A stretch of DNA of 34,158 nucleotides from Photorhabdus bodei (GCF_003287735.1 NZ_NSCM01000049.1:1-34158); one strand, 5' to 3'. Positions 25,062 through 34,034 are shown, counted from the stretch's first letter. Program-made: numbers and translations. Notes: generated from the sequence alone by a model not told the origin.

Positions 25062-25107
25062 TATACCCTATTGATTTCAAGAGGCATCTTGAAATCAATA
25101 GGGTATA
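25062..25107. repeat. Palindromic mini-ERIC (two identical ends, no core)
   Basis: TATACCCTATTGATTTCAAGA (25062-25082) is followed after four bases by its exact reverse complement, ending at 25107. Each arm matches the same ERIC end seen at 671-694. A normal ERIC has two different ends and a CCCGGG core, so this is a deletion or fold-back derivative. It lies 12 bases past the parE stop and could act as that transcript's terminator. Confidence 0.8.
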
Positions 25108-25119
25108 TACGTTGTCGAT

Positions 25120-25425
25120 CTACAAGTCATCTGGCTGATTAAAAATACTGACTATATCCCGAGAGCCATGCAGTATCCGTTCTATACGGACTTCTGTATC
25201 ATCAATAATCTGAAAGAAAACGACATAGCGACCATAAGCGCTGCTTCTGACCCCTTTCCCGAGCTCAGGTCTTTCCCTATAAATTGCGGGTGCTTCCGCT
25301 AATAACAAGCATTGCTGGTATAACTCTTTGGTAAAGCTGAGCGCTCTTACAGGATTATCTTGTGCAATCCAATCGCCGATTTCTTCAAGGTCGTGTTCTG
25401 CCAGAGGCGAAATACTCAGTTTCAT
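25120..25425 (-). CDS. parE: ParE/RelE-family toxin
   Basis: 101 aa. The fold signature runs through LSISPLAEHDLEEIGDWIAQ, the central LAEAPAIYRERPELGKGVRS, YGRYVVFFQIID and the C-terminal RIERILHGSRDI, typical of ParE toxins that poison DNA gyrase. The ATG overlaps the antitoxin stop by four bases (ATGA), so the two are translationally coupled. RelE-like ribosome-dependent cleavage is less likely given the ParD-type partner. Confidence 0.88.
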   Translation of the reverse strand: MKLSISPLAEHDLEEIGDWIAQDNPVRALSFTKELYQQCLLLAEAPAIYRERPELGKGVRSSAYGRYVVFFQIIDDTEVRIERILHGSRDIVSIFNQPDDL

Positions 25426-25685
25426 TTACCCTGACTACCTTCGGCCATGTTCTTGTATTTTTGCGTAAGGCGGTCAAAAACATCTCCCGCATCTCTACTT
25501 TCACCGCTTTGGATGCCAGCCATTATAGCGCTTTTGAGTGATTCAACTTTTACTTGCTGCTCTCGCTCTTCTAACGCACGAAGACCGGCGCGAATGACTT
25601 CGCTTGTATTGTTATAACGGCCGCTATCAATCTGATTGCGGATAAATGCTTCAAAATAAGGGCTTAGTGCTACACTTGTCGGCAT
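25422..25685 (-). CDS. parD: ParD-family antitoxin
   Basis: 87 aa from ATG 25685. GGAGG lies seven bases before this ATG and only one base before the in-frame ATG at 25691, so 25685 is preferred. The N-terminal ribbon-helix-helix is PTSVALSPYFEAFIRNQIDS/GRYNNTSEVIRAGLRALEER, and a charged, flexible C-terminal tail binds and neutralises ParE. ParD proteins repress their own operon. Confidence 0.87.
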   Translation of the reverse strand: MPTSVALSPYFEAFIRNQIDSGRYNNTSEVIRAGLRALEEREQQVKVESLKSAIMAGIQSGESRDAGDVFDRLTQKYKNMAEGSQGK

Positions 25686-25841
25686 AGTCATGCCTCCACT
25701 GTTTTTAATATCTATTAATAACTATTAGTATAATTTAGAGGCATCATTTCGGCAATATTTTGACAGGCAAGAGACTTAATTATTTCCCGATATTGGTGAT
25801 TTCACCTCATGTTGACAAAATACCAGGCGAAAAGCTCAGAA

Positions 25842-25904
25842 TGAGTCAAATGACATTGATATTTGCCTCATTTGATGAGTAGAATAAAAGCCTTATTTGA
25901 CTCA
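25842..25904 (+). promoter_or_regulatory. Promoter with inverted operator repeats upstream of fic
   Basis: TTGATA (25856-25861) and TAGAAT (25880-25885) with an 18-base spacer form a good sigma-70-like promoter. TGAGTCAAAT (25842-25851) and ATTTGACTCA (25895-25904) are a perfect ten-base inverted repeat around it. A third related site, CTCATTTGATGAG, lies in the spacer. This is a repressor-operator layout, probably autoregulatory, because the Fic protein ends in a putative DNA-binding domain. Confidence 0.5.
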
Positions 25905-25921
25905 CAGGTGAAGCAAAGCCA

Positions 25922-27019
25922 ATGTGGATATGGGAACAACCGAACTGGCCGAAATTCCATTGGAATGCCGATACTATTGCACCATTACTGCGAGATGTGC
26001 ACTTCAACCAAGGATTGTTATTAGGCAAATCTGATTATGAAGACACCAAGCAGGCAACGCTTGATAGCCTTCTATCTAGCATACTCTATTCAAGTGAAAT
26101 TGAAGGCGAAAGATTGAATGCGGCTTCGATACGTTCATCATTGGCAAACAGACTAGGCATTACGGAAGAAAAACCTTATCCAATCATAGAGAAGAGTGAC
26201 GGCATTACAGAGGTTGCCCTTGATGTGATAGAAAATAGCCACTCCGATTTAACCCTTGAGCGTATCCTCAGATGGCATCAGTTGATATTCCCTGAAGGTT
26301 ATACCATGTTCAATCCGATACAAAGAGGTAAATTACGCAAAGGGATGATAGAAGTGATATCCGGTCGTTTAGATAAGCCAACCGTTCACCTTGAAGCGCC
26401 ACCGCCAGAAAGAATGGTCGACGAAATGCCCCAATTTATAGAGTGGTTCAACCAATCCCGAACAGATGCCAGTCTCGATCCCATCATCAGAGCAGCAATT
26501 GTTCATTTATGGTTTGTAACAATTCACCCTTTAGAAGACGGAAACGGGCGCATTACTCGATTTCTAACAGACCTTGCACTTGCTCAAGCCGAAAACCGCT
26601 CAATCCGTTTCTATGCAATGTCGGTAAGTATTTGTCATCATCATAAGGCGTATTACGAACTCCTTGAAAATACTCAACGTGGCGGCTTGGATATTACTGA
26701 TTGGTTGGTTTGGTTTCTGAAAATATTGAATGAGACCTTAATAAACAAACTGCAAGAAATTAATCAGGTTGTGCAAAAAGCTAAGTTTTGGCAGCGAATA
26801 GACCAGACTCAACTTACCGCAGAGCAAACTAAGGTGCTAAACCGTATGCTGGACGGCCATTTTGAGCAAGGCATTAGCAGCAGCCAATATCAAAAGGTGG
26901 CGAAGGTAAGTCGTGCCACTGCAACCAGACACTTGGCACATTTGGTTGAACTAAATTGTTTAGAAAGCACCGGGGCCGGTGGTCGTAGCACTCGTTACGT
27001 TATTAATCACAAAGATTGA
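25922..27019 (+). CDS. Fic-family protein (class II, autoinhibited AMPylase-type)
   Basis: 365 aa. The N-terminal DUF4172-like region (MWIWEQPNWPKFHWN) leads to the inhibitory helix S57-S-E-I-E61-G62, which fits (S/T)xxxE(G/N), so the inhibitor is built in (class II). The Fic core carries HPLEDGNGRITR from His202, with all catalytic residues kept. A C-terminal winged-helix-like region (VAKVSRATATRHLAHLVELN) suggests DNA binding. Fic enzymes transfer AMP or other nucleotide parts to hydroxyls of target proteins; the target is unknown. The gene is monocistronic, with an operator-like array before it and a terminator after it. Confidence 0.88.
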   Translation: MWIWEQPNWPKFHWNADTIAPLLRDVHFNQGLLLGKSDYEDTKQATLDSLLSSILYSSEIEGERLNAASIRSSLANRLGITEEKPYPIIEKSDGITEVALDVIENSHSDLTLERILRWHQLIFPEGYTMFNPIQRGKLRKGMIEVISGRLDKPTVHLEAPPPERMVDEMPQFIEWFNQSRTDASLDPIIRAAIVHLWFVTIHPLEDGNGRITRFLTDLALAQAENRSIRFYAMSVSICHHHKAYYELLENTQRGGLDITDWLVWFLKILNETLINKLQEINQVVQKAKFWQRIDQTQLTAEQTKVLNRMLDGHFEQGISSSQYQKVAKVSRATATRHLAHLVELNCLESTGAGGRSTRYVINHKD

Positions 27020-27052
27020 ATCAATGCCAGTGATGACCTTAGGTTTGACAAT

Positions 27053-27083
27053 GGCCCCTTCAATCAAGGGGCCTTGCTTATTT
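27053..27083. terminator. Bidirectional terminator between fic and aldehyde dehydrogenase genes
   Basis: GGCCCCTT (27053-27060) and AAGGGGCC (27066-27073) form a perfect eight-base stem with a 5-base loop, followed by TTGCTTATTTT on the plus strand. It lies between two converging genes. Confidence 0.8.
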
Positions 27084-27099
27084 TGATCCGAATATCAAA

Positions 27100-28593
27100 T
27101 CAATAGCGAACCATCACGGATTTCAATTCAGTATAGTGCTCAATAAAGGCGCTACCGAATTCACGACCAATACCTGAGGATTTAGTGCCACCAAATGGTA
27201 ATGCCGGATCAAGGAATGTATGCATATTGACCCAAACGGTCCCCGCTTCGATACGCGGGATCATGCGCATGGCTTTGCTGAGATCATTGGTCCACAAACT
27301 CGCCGCTAAACCAAATGGAGTGCTGTTCATCAAGCCAATAAGTTCTTCTTCATCGTTATAACTGAGGAAAGTCCCAACAGGGCCAAATGTCTCTTCCTTC
27401 ATCAATGAATCTTCAGGGCTGTTAGTACGAATCACTGTTGGTGCCACAAAGAAACCCGGCCCGGCCAGAGCATGACCACCGTAAACAATCTCACTGCCTT
27501 CTTGACGAGCTTGCTCAAACAGGGACAGGATCTTGTTATAGTGTGCTTTGTTTGCCAACGGCCCCATTTCTGTTGATTCATCCAAAGGAGAGCCAATTTT
27601 CATTGCCGCGAGTCTTTCAGACAATAATTTCAACACGTCATCCATATGGCTTGCAGGAATATAGAAACGTTCCGCCGCCGCACAAATCTGCCCTTGATTG
27701 AGATAACCAGCCTCTAAAACACCATCGACAATTTTTTCAACAGGCATATCCGCTAAAAACGCCGCGCCGTTCTTGCCGCCCAATTCCAGCGTGGCACGAG
27801 TCAATCCCTGTTCCATTGCTGATTTACCAACAGCAATACCCGTTGGCACTGAACCGGTGAAAGTCACCTTGGCACACAATGGATGACCTATCAGCGCAGG
27901 ACCAAGCACCGAACCTGAACCATTAATCACATTAATGACACCATCAGGAATACCCGCTTCCTTGGCTAATTCAGCCACTCTGAGCATGGTCAACGGGGTG
28001 TATTCACTGGGTTTCAATACAATGGTACAGCCGCAAGCCAGTGCAGCCGCTATTTTCCAGATAGCAACCATGATGGAGAAATTCCACGGAATTATCCCCA
28101 CCACAACACCTATCGGCTCGCGACGGGTAAACGCCGTGTATTGTTCACCCTTAAAAGAGGGCAAAGAGACATTCAGGGTTTCTCCGCTGATCTTACTTGA
28201 CCATCCGGCAAAATAACGCAGGAACTGAGCGGAGGAATCAATTTCCAGCATGCGGGACAACTGGATAGTTTTACCGGAGCAGAGGGTTTCTAACTGCGCC
28301 AACTCTTCCCGATGTGCCAGCAATAGATCTGCCAGACGATTCAGGCAATGACCGCGCTCCATCGGTGAAGTTTGGGCCCATACCCCATGAAATGCCGCAC
28401 GTGCCGCTTGCATAGCGGCATTTACTTCCGCTTCACCGCCTTGATTAACCGTTGCAATAACTTCATCAGTCGCGGGATTTACCACAGAAAGCGTTTCACT
28501 CCCCTGACCAATGACCGGCTGACCATTAATATAATGTCCATGATTATGCTGCAAAAAGGCCGTAACTGACTGTAATAAGTTAATATCACTCAT
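27100..28593 (-). CDS. NAD(P)-dependent aldehyde dehydrogenase (FeaB/PuuC-like)
   Basis: 497 aa, close in length and pattern to phenylacetaldehyde dehydrogenase FeaB. Visible are VVNPATDEVIATV near the N-terminus, the cofactor site VGIIPWNFSIMVAIWKIAAA, FTGSVPTGIAVG, the general base in LELGGKNGAAFL, the nucleophile Cys in NQGQICAAAERFYI, and PFGGTKSSGIGREFG near the end. The C-terminal TELKSVMVRY also resembles FeaB. It oxidises an aldehyde, presumably made by the FAD oxidase 460 bases upstream, to the acid. Third gene of a minus-strand operon, 27 bases after the cupin. The substrate is not settled by sequence. Confidence 0.9.
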   Translation of the reverse strand: MSDINLLQSVTAFLQHNHGHYINGQPVIGQGSETLSVVNPATDEVIATVNQGGEAEVNAAMQAARAAFHGVWAQTSPMERGHCLNRLADLLLAHREELAQLETLCSGKTIQLSRMLEIDSSAQFLRYFAGWSSKISGETLNVSLPSFKGEQYTAFTRREPIGVVVGIIPWNFSIMVAIWKIAAALACGCTIVLKPSEYTPLTMLRVAELAKEAGIPDGVINVINGSGSVLGPALIGHPLCAKVTFTGSVPTGIAVGKSAMEQGLTRATLELGGKNGAAFLADMPVEKIVDGVLEAGYLNQGQICAAAERFYIPASHMDDVLKLLSERLAAMKIGSPLDESTEMGPLANKAHYNKILSLFEQARQEGSEIVYGGHALAGPGFFVAPTVIRTNSPEDSLMKEETFGPVGTFLSYNDEEELIGLMNSTPFGLAASLWTNDLSKAMRMIPRIEAGTVWVNMHTFLDPALPFGGTKSSGIGREFGSAFIEHYTELKSVMVRY

Positions 28594-28620
28594 TATTTAC
28601 CTCTATCAAATAAGTGTTTT

Positions 28621-28989
28621 TTAACCTCTAATACAAGCCAGATAATGCTTCACAAAACGGTCAGCGGTGATTTCCCACAGTACTTCCGTTCCTTTCGGCG
28701 CAAACCAGGAATCCCCCGGATGATATTCAACGGTTTCACCGCTCTTCACATCGGTCAATTTTACCGAACCTTCTGTCACGGTTGCGTGCTCATCAAACGG
28801 ATACACCATACTAAACTTGCCATGAGTACAAGCGAAAATACCACATGTTAGGCTATCCGTTGGTTCACCAAATATCATTGCCATACTGGCCTGCGGATCG
28901 CCTTCCAACACAGTCGCTCCCAGATTGCTTACGCTACCAATGTCCAATAATTCAGGCAGGGATTTGTTCAGTAAAAATGATTTAATCAT
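28621..28989 (-). CDS. Small cupin (DUF861-type)
   Basis: 122 aa from ATG 28989, preferred over the ATG at 29049 because that extension is AT-rich and lacks a ribosome-binding site. GVFAC-like strands are followed by FDEHATVTEGSVKLTDVKSG and HPGDSWFAPKGTEVLWEI, the (S)-ureidoglycine/DUF861 cupin pattern in which the His/Glu ligand set is reduced. Often found beside amine-oxidising flavoproteins and aldehyde dehydrogenases. Its role in such operons is unknown. Confidence 0.8.
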   Translation of the reverse strand: MIKSFLLNKSLPELLDIGSVSNLGATVLEGDPQASMAMIFGEPTDSLTCGIFACTHGKFSMVYPFDEHATVTEGSVKLTDVKSGETVEYHPGDSWFAPKGTEVLWEITADRFVKHYLACIRG

Positions 28990-29053
28990 AATGTTCTCGT
29001 TCCAAATAAAATAATTTATGAATTGTCCAATGAATACTATTGATATCAATAAA

Positions 29054-30358
29054 TTAACGGCGACCTTTCCAATACCCTGACGTTTGATGCCAAATTTTGC
29101 CCGCTGATACCATCAGATGTCGCAACTTATCTTTGCCAATAATATTCACATGAGGAATTGAACTCATCAGGTCATAACGTTCAGATCCTTCACTCATCCC
29201 TTCAGCCAATACTTTACAAACGATATGGCTTGGCGTGACCCCAAAACCGGAATACCCCTGCACATAGAACACATTATTATGCTGCGGCAAAGAGCCAATC
29301 TGTGGGAACAAGTTCGCACTGCAACACAACGGCCCTCCCCATGCCAGTTCGACTTTCACATCTTTCAGATAGGGGAAAACTTTCAGCATCAAGTGGCGGT
29401 TCCAGGCTTTCAAATCAGATGGGATATGCTCAATGAAGGGGGTTGCGCTACCGAACAAGAGACGGTTTTCTTTCGTCACACGGAAGTAATCAATAACCGG
29501 ACGAATATCACTGTATGCACCGCGAATCGGGCTGATTTTCTCAATCAAATCATCCGGCAACACTTCCGTCATTAATTGGAAGGCATAAGTGTTGACCACC
29601 TTTTTATAAATATATGGCTCAAGACCACTATTAAGAAAGGCGTTACAGGCCCACAACATTTTATTAGCACGAACCGATCCCATCGCGGTACGAACCGTTA
29701 CTCTGGGACCATATTCAATATTCAGTACCTGGCTGTCCTCAAAGAGTTTTACGCCAAGGTCTGTCGCCGCTTTTGCCTCACCTAGCAACAGGTTTAGGGA
29801 ATGGACATGCCCACCCCCCATATGCTTCAACGCGCAAGTATAAACATCAGAACCAATCACCTTTTTCACATCAGAGCCGGTGTAAAGCTCAATCTCTTCA
29901 TCAGGAGAAACCGCCTTAAAATCTTGCAACCAGCTACGTAACGTCTTTTCCTGCCTCTTATTCATGCCAAGATAGCCATAACCACGGCAGAGATCAGCAT
30001 CAATATTATATTTAGCGATACGATCACGAATGATGCCGGCACCCAGGTTACTGATCTGAAAGATCGTTTCCAACCCTCGCTCACCAATATGGCGTTTGAT
30101 CACCTCCAGATCATGACCGATACCCGCCATAACCTGACCACCATTACGACCTGTACTGCCATAGCCAAGATGACGGCTTTCCAAGATCGCAATATTAGTG
30201 ATACCTTTTTCCGCCAGTTCAAGCGCAGTATTGATACCGGAAAATCCACCGCCGATAATCACGACGTCTACATCCAGATCTTCTTGTAATGCCGGAAAAC
30301 GAAGATCATATTTCTTGGTCGCAGCGTAATAAGTTAATGAATCAAGATGATTGTTCAT
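29054..30358 (-). CDS. DAO-family FAD oxidoreductase (gamma-glutamylputrescine oxidase-like)
   Basis: 434 aa. The FAD site is VDVVIIGGGFSGINTALELA, with IAILESRHLGYGSTGRNGGQ, the classic PuuB/OrdL signature. WGGPLCCSANLFPQIGSLP and VFYVQGYSGFGVTPSHIV form the C-terminal FAD contact. These enzymes oxidise a substituted amine to an aldehyde with H2O2. No PuuA glutamylation gene is nearby, so the substrate need not be glutamylputrescine. It is the first gene of the operon with the cupin and aldehyde dehydrogenase, forming an amine to aldehyde to acid route. Confidence 0.88.
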   Translation of the reverse strand: MNNHLDSLTYYAATKKYDLRFPALQEDLDVDVVIIGGGFSGINTALELAEKGITNIAILESRHLGYGSTGRNGGQVMAGIGHDLEVIKRHIGERGLETIFQISNLGAGIIRDRIAKYNIDADLCRGYGYLGMNKRQEKTLRSWLQDFKAVSPDEEIELYTGSDVKKVIGSDVYTCALKHMGGGHVHSLNLLLGEAKAATDLGVKLFEDSQVLNIEYGPRVTVRTAMGSVRANKMLWACNAFLNSGLEPYIYKKVVNTYAFQLMTEVLPDDLIEKISPIRGAYSDIRPVIDYFRVTKENRLLFGSATPFIEHIPSDLKAWNRHLMLKVFPYLKDVKVELAWGGPLCCSANLFPQIGSLPQHNNVFYVQGYSGFGVTPSHIVCKVLAEGMSEGSERYDLMSSIPHVNIIGKDKLRHLMVSAGKIWHQTSGYWKGRR

Positions 30359-30424
30359 GTGATAGCCCGATTAGCATCCAACATAATCACCGGATTATCT
30401 GTAGCGCAGAGTCACATCACCATG

Positions 30425-30436
30425 TCCCTTTAGGGA
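30425..30436 (-). promoter_or_regulatory. Candidate operator upstream of the amine-oxidase operon
   Basis: TCCCTTTAGGGA, a five-base inverted repeat with a 2-base centre, lies about 67 bases before the oxidase ATG. On the minus strand it reads TCCCTAAAGGGA and shares CCTAAAGG with the site at 21122-21133 upstream of the permease. Confidence 0.35.
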
Positions 30437-30466
30437 TATTTGCAACACAGTTTTAACATTTGTGAC

Positions 30467-31222
30467 TCAGGCAAAATAACGGGTAGGTGGCACCATAAAC
30501 AGGCTAAAAAGCTCTGCTTGTGATCTGATTTGTAATTTTTGATAAATATTTTTCCGATGGTTTTTCACCGTCCCCGTACTGATAAAAAGTTTCTCTGCAA
30601 TCTGTGGTGAGCCTTTACCTTGCAATATCAACTCCACAATCTCACATTCTCTCGGAGTCAAGGCATAACGAGTCTGAGTATCCAGATAAACCATTTCAGC
30701 AGAAGGGGCTTGCTGCGTCATATCATCATGTAATCGCGCTACACTGCGGATAATTTCCAGTGTAGTTTTCAAGTTTTTCCGATGCTGTTTCTGGATGAAA
30801 AATGGCTGATTTTCCTTACCAAAAAACAGGCCAAGTTGCCTTTGGGGAGAGAGCTTCAGTAAAACCCCCGTTTCATCCCGCCAACCAGTTTTACGATAAA
30901 AATTCAGATAATAATCAGTATGATAAAACCCTGAAGGGACTAGTTCCCGTAAGGTAAATAGATCAGTGTCAGCCCCATCCATCAAGGCTTGATAGAACGG
31001 ATCTTGCAGATAAGCGCCCTGTTGATAAATCTGATTTATTGCATCACTGTTTTTCTTCTCGGTTTTACTCAAACAACGCGGAGAAGAACCTTGTTCAAAG
31101 GCATAAACAATGGCGTTATCAAAAGTAATAAATTGTTCCAGCCAAGTCAGTAAATTAGGATAAAATTCACTGGTTGCCACCGATTCAATCACTGTTGATA
31201 ATCTATCTACATGAATATCCAT
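30467..31222 (-). CDS. LuxR-family transcriptional regulator
   Basis: 251 aa with a C-terminal LuxR HTH (YALTPRECEIVELILQGKGS, then PQIAEKLFISTGTVKNHRKNIYQKL). The N-terminal region (residues 1-170) is a GAF/PAS-like sensor of unknown ligand with FDNAIVYAFEQG and RQLGLFFGKENQPF; it lacks a phospho-acceptor receiver. It lies directly upstream of the amine-oxidase operon on the same strand and is probably its regulator. Confidence 0.87.
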   Translation of the reverse strand: MDIHVDRLSTVIESVATSEFYPNLLTWLEQFITFDNAIVYAFEQGSSPRCLSKTEKKNSDAINQIYQQGAYLQDPFYQALMDGADTDLFTLRELVPSGFYHTDYYLNFYRKTGWRDETGVLLKLSPQRQLGLFFGKENQPFFIQKQHRKNLKTTLEIIRSVARLHDDMTQQAPSAEMVYLDTQTRYALTPRECEIVELILQGKGSPQIAEKLFISTGTVKNHRKNIYQKLQIRSQAELFSLFMVPPTRYFA

Positions 31223-31487
31223 TCAAGCCCTCGCAATTATTCATAAATTAATAATAAATCCGAAGCAGATATTGCTCGCCAATTCCATAGCGAAACTATA
31301 TAAAAATCACACTTAAACTGGCTCCACAACTCAATTATCGTTTATGTGTTAATCAAATCACAATTATGAAACATTTTACTAATTATTTATGAGAGCACCC
31401 ACCCAGATCTAAGATTTTGTCACGGAATAGACGTTTTAACTGGATTATGCTCATTTTTTATATCACTTTCTCTGGCAAGGAGTAAAA

Positions 31488-32438
31488 ATGACCACCAAAA
31501 AAATTATTCTTGATTGCGATCCGGGACATGATGACGCTATTGCGATGTTATTGGCGCATGGCAACCCTAATATTGAGCTATTAGCCGTCACGACAGTTGT
31601 CGGGAATCAGACACTGGATAAAGTCACTCACAATGCGCTGGCGATAGCGCATATTGCCGGTATTACCGGTGTGCCCTTTGCCGCAGGCTGTCATCGGCCA
31701 TTAGTTCGCGAGCTCGAAACGGCATCGGATATTCACGGCGAATCTGGTCTGGGTGGCGTGAAGTTGCCTAAACACTCTCGAACTCTGGATCCTCGCCACG
31801 CCACTGATCTGATCATTGATACTATTATGTCTCATCCGCCCAAAACGGTGACTTTGGTTCCCGTTGGCAGCTTAACCAATATTGCTCTCGCCGTCCGTAA
31901 AGCACCGAAGATCGTTGAACGGGTAAAAGAAGTGGTATTAATGGGCGGTGGATATCACACGGCTAACAGAAGCGCAGTGGCAGAATTCAACATCAAAACC
32001 GATCCGGAAGCGGCACATATTGTTTTCAATGAAAAATGGCCATTGACGATGGTCGGCCTGGATCTAACGCACCAAGCACGGGCCACGCCAGAAATCACCA
32101 AAGCAATTTCACGTATTAATACCAAAGCGTCTCAATTTGTCGTAGAGCTACTGGAGTACTATGGTGAAAGTTATCAGAAGAGACATGGTTTCAACTGCCC
32201 TCCAATACATGATCCTTGCGCCGTCGCCTATATTATTGATCCTACAGTGATGACAACGCAAAAAGTCCCCGTCAATATTGAACTGAATGGTACCTTAACT
32301 GTGGGAATGACCGTAGCGGATTTCCGTTATCCACCATCAGAAGATTGCCATACCCAAGTTGCAGTCAAACTCGATCAACAGCGATTCTGGCAATTGATTA
32401 TTGATGCGTTGAAAAACATCGGCGATACCTGCGATTAA
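31488..32438 (+). CDS. Inosine-uridine-preferring nucleoside hydrolase (Rih family)
   Basis: 316 aa. The N-terminal calcium-binding motif is ILDCDPGHDDAIAML (Asp9, Asp11, Asp15, Asp16). Others are TTVVGNQTLDK, DIHGESGLGG, VTLVPVGSLTNIALA, VVLMGGGYHTANRSAVAEFN and a late Asp in PPIHDPCAVAY. It cleaves ribonucleosides to ribose and free base in salvage. It resembles both RihA and RihB, and base preference cannot be told from these motifs. AAGGAG lies seven bases before the ATG. Single gene, no transporter nearby. Confidence 0.9.
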   Translation: MTTKKIILDCDPGHDDAIAMLLAHGNPNIELLAVTTVVGNQTLDKVTHNALAIAHIAGITGVPFAAGCHRPLVRELETASDIHGESGLGGVKLPKHSRTLDPRHATDLIIDTIMSHPPKTVTLVPVGSLTNIALAVRKAPKIVERVKEVVLMGGGYHTANRSAVAEFNIKTDPEAAHIVFNEKWPLTMVGLDLTHQARATPEITKAISRINTKASQFVVELLEYYGESYQKRHGFNCPPIHDPCAVAYIIDPTVMTTQKVPVNIELNGTLTVGMTVADFRYPPSEDCHTQVAVKLDQQRFWQLIIDALKNIGDTCD

Positions 32439-32471
32439 GATGGAAAATAACCACAGGTAGGGAACGATAAT

Positions 32472-32503
32472 AAAGCCGTTATTTTCACTATTAAACGGCT
32501 TTT
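32472..32503. terminator. Bidirectional terminator between nucleoside hydrolase and glycosyltransferase
   Basis: AAAGCCGTT (32472-32480) pairs with AACGGCTTT (32494-32502), followed by T on the plus strand and by TATTATC on the minus strand. It overlaps the last codons of the glycosyltransferase. Confidence 0.65.
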
Positions 32504-33480
32504 AACACCGCCCTAAGTCGCGGATATCGACGAGCCAAACGCCAACGCAATCTAAATCCACGGGCATTTTTCCAGATCATTGACCAAATACCGCGCTCAA
32601 ACAATTCATGAACGATTTGTTGTTTTATCGTAGAGGATTCTATCTCATTAATCGTATGCAAAATCCCTAGCCCCTCTTTCGCGATCTGCCAATGACACGC
32701 CGGCACCTGCTTGACTTGCTGTGGATAACGCTGATTAATCTTATTCAGCATCTCCAAGATTTTCATATAGTGATGTGCTGTTCTTACCTTAATACGATCA
32801 TCCGCAGGAACATGGGACACCGAAGCGGCGTGAATCAGATAATCATAAAAAGATTCATCAATATATTGCACCCGATTTGCCGTCAACAAGAGTTCTGTTG
32901 TCCACGGAATATCCTGATGATGCAACCCCGGTTCAAACTGATAATGATGTTTTGTCAGAAAAGCCCGTTTGTAGATATTCAGCCAAGTTACATGCAGGAA
33001 TTTGCGTGAACTCAGTGCTTGTTGCAACCATTCTGGCCCGCTCAAAACCGCGGTAGAAGAGAGGCGCTCGGAAGGAAAAATCTTTCGAGCAGGCCGACCA
33101 TCATCATAAACATAATGACCGTTGCAAGTAGCAATATCCAAATCATTATTCTGAGCAATCTCTAACAGCCGGTTATACATACCCGGATAAATGACATCAT
33201 CAATATCAGGGAAAGCCACATAATCACCTCTGGCTTTCGCTAACCCCGTGTTACGGGCAACAGAAACTCCTTGATTCTTCTGCATGATAATTTCTGTCTT
33301 TGGGAATTTTTCGGCATATTGCTCAATAATCTGGCGACTATTATCCGTTGAACCATCATCAACCAAAATTAATTCAAAATCAGTTAGCTTTTGCCGAGAT
33401 AAATTGACAAAAAACTGCGGTAAAAACCGCTTTCCATTATAAATAGATACGACAATGCTGAGTTTTAGTGATATAGACAT
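32491..33480 (-). CDS. waaH: Family 2 glycosyltransferase (WaaH/YibD-like)
   Basis: 329 aa GT-A enzyme. LSIVVSIYNGKRFLPQFFVN opens the nucleotide-sugar fold, LILVDDGSTDNSRQII follows, and the metal-binding Asp motif sits in FPDIDDVIYPGMY. The C-terminal region carries GLHHQDIPWTTELLL. These blocks match E. coli YibD/WaaH closely from memory. That enzyme adds glucuronic acid to the LPS inner core under phosphate limitation. A role in LPS modification is inferred. No clear Pho box is visible upstream. The symbol is a best match rather than certain orthology. Confidence 0.8.
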   Translation of the reverse strand: MSISLKLSIVVSIYNGKRFLPQFFVNLSRQKLTDFELILVDDGSTDNSRQIIEQYAEKFPKTEIIMQKNQGVSVARNTGLAKARGDYVAFPDIDDVIYPGMYNRLLEIAQNNDLDIATCNGHYVYDDGRPARKIFPSERLSSTAVLSGPEWLQQALSSRKFLHVTWLNIYKRAFLTKHHYQFEPGLHHQDIPWTTELLLTANRVQYIDESFYDYLIHAASVSHVPADDRIKVRTAHHYMKILEMLNKINQRYPQQVKQVPACHWQIAKEGLGILHTINEIESSTIKQQIVHELFERGIWSMIWKNARGFRLRWRLARRYPRLRAVLKAV

Positions 33481-33887
33481 AAAATCAATATATTCCTTTA
33501 GTACAAAAGTGTTGTTTTTTATATTGACATCAGCTAGATATTTATTATAAAAATAATTTCCATAGATAAAGATAAATCTAATAAATATTTATTACCTTTA
33601 TATTACAACTAAAAATAAAATAATAATGATTTATAGTGATTTTTATTTTAAATCATTATCATTGATATACACTATATAATCAAACACATCCAGATAATTT
33701 ATCTTTTAATGCCACATCTATTGCCAATTAATTATTATATAAACATCGCCATTAATAACTTTTACCGTTCACATTTATCAATAGCCGACATTTTCACCAA
33801 TATTACTGTTAAAACCAATAATAGTTCAACCGTAGTTAAACAATTACTCACTATATTTCACATCAACTAATATAAAGCAGATAATAA
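33481..33887. other. Very AT-rich intergenic region
   Basis: No open frame of note, tRNA or clear promoter. AAATCATTATCATTGAT (about 33650) recalls half a Fur box but lacks the other half. Confidence 0.6.
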
Positions 33888-34009
33888 TATACTTATGGAT
33901 TTCAAGATGCATCGCGACGGCAAGGGAGCGAATCCCCGGGAGCATAGATAATGATGTGACCGGGGTGAGTGCAGCCAACAAAGAGGCAACTTGAAAGATA
34001 ACGGGTATA
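33888..34009 (+). repeat. ERIC element (122 bp variant)
   Basis: From TATACTTATGGATTTC to ACGGGTATA with the CCCCGGGAGCATAG/GACCGGGG core; a few bases shorter than full length. It lies 25 bases before an IS5-family element. Confidence 0.9.
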
Positions 34010-34034
34010 TTCGCAATGAAACTGAGCTGCGCTA

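Noticed and set aside
31340..31370. CRP-like site (TGTGTTAATCAAATCACA) before the nucleoside hydrolase
   Set aside because: The half-sites are spaced two bases too far apart for the CRP consensus.
33640..33670. Possible Fur box in the AT-rich gap
   Set aside because: Only half of the consensus is present and no iron gene is adjacent.
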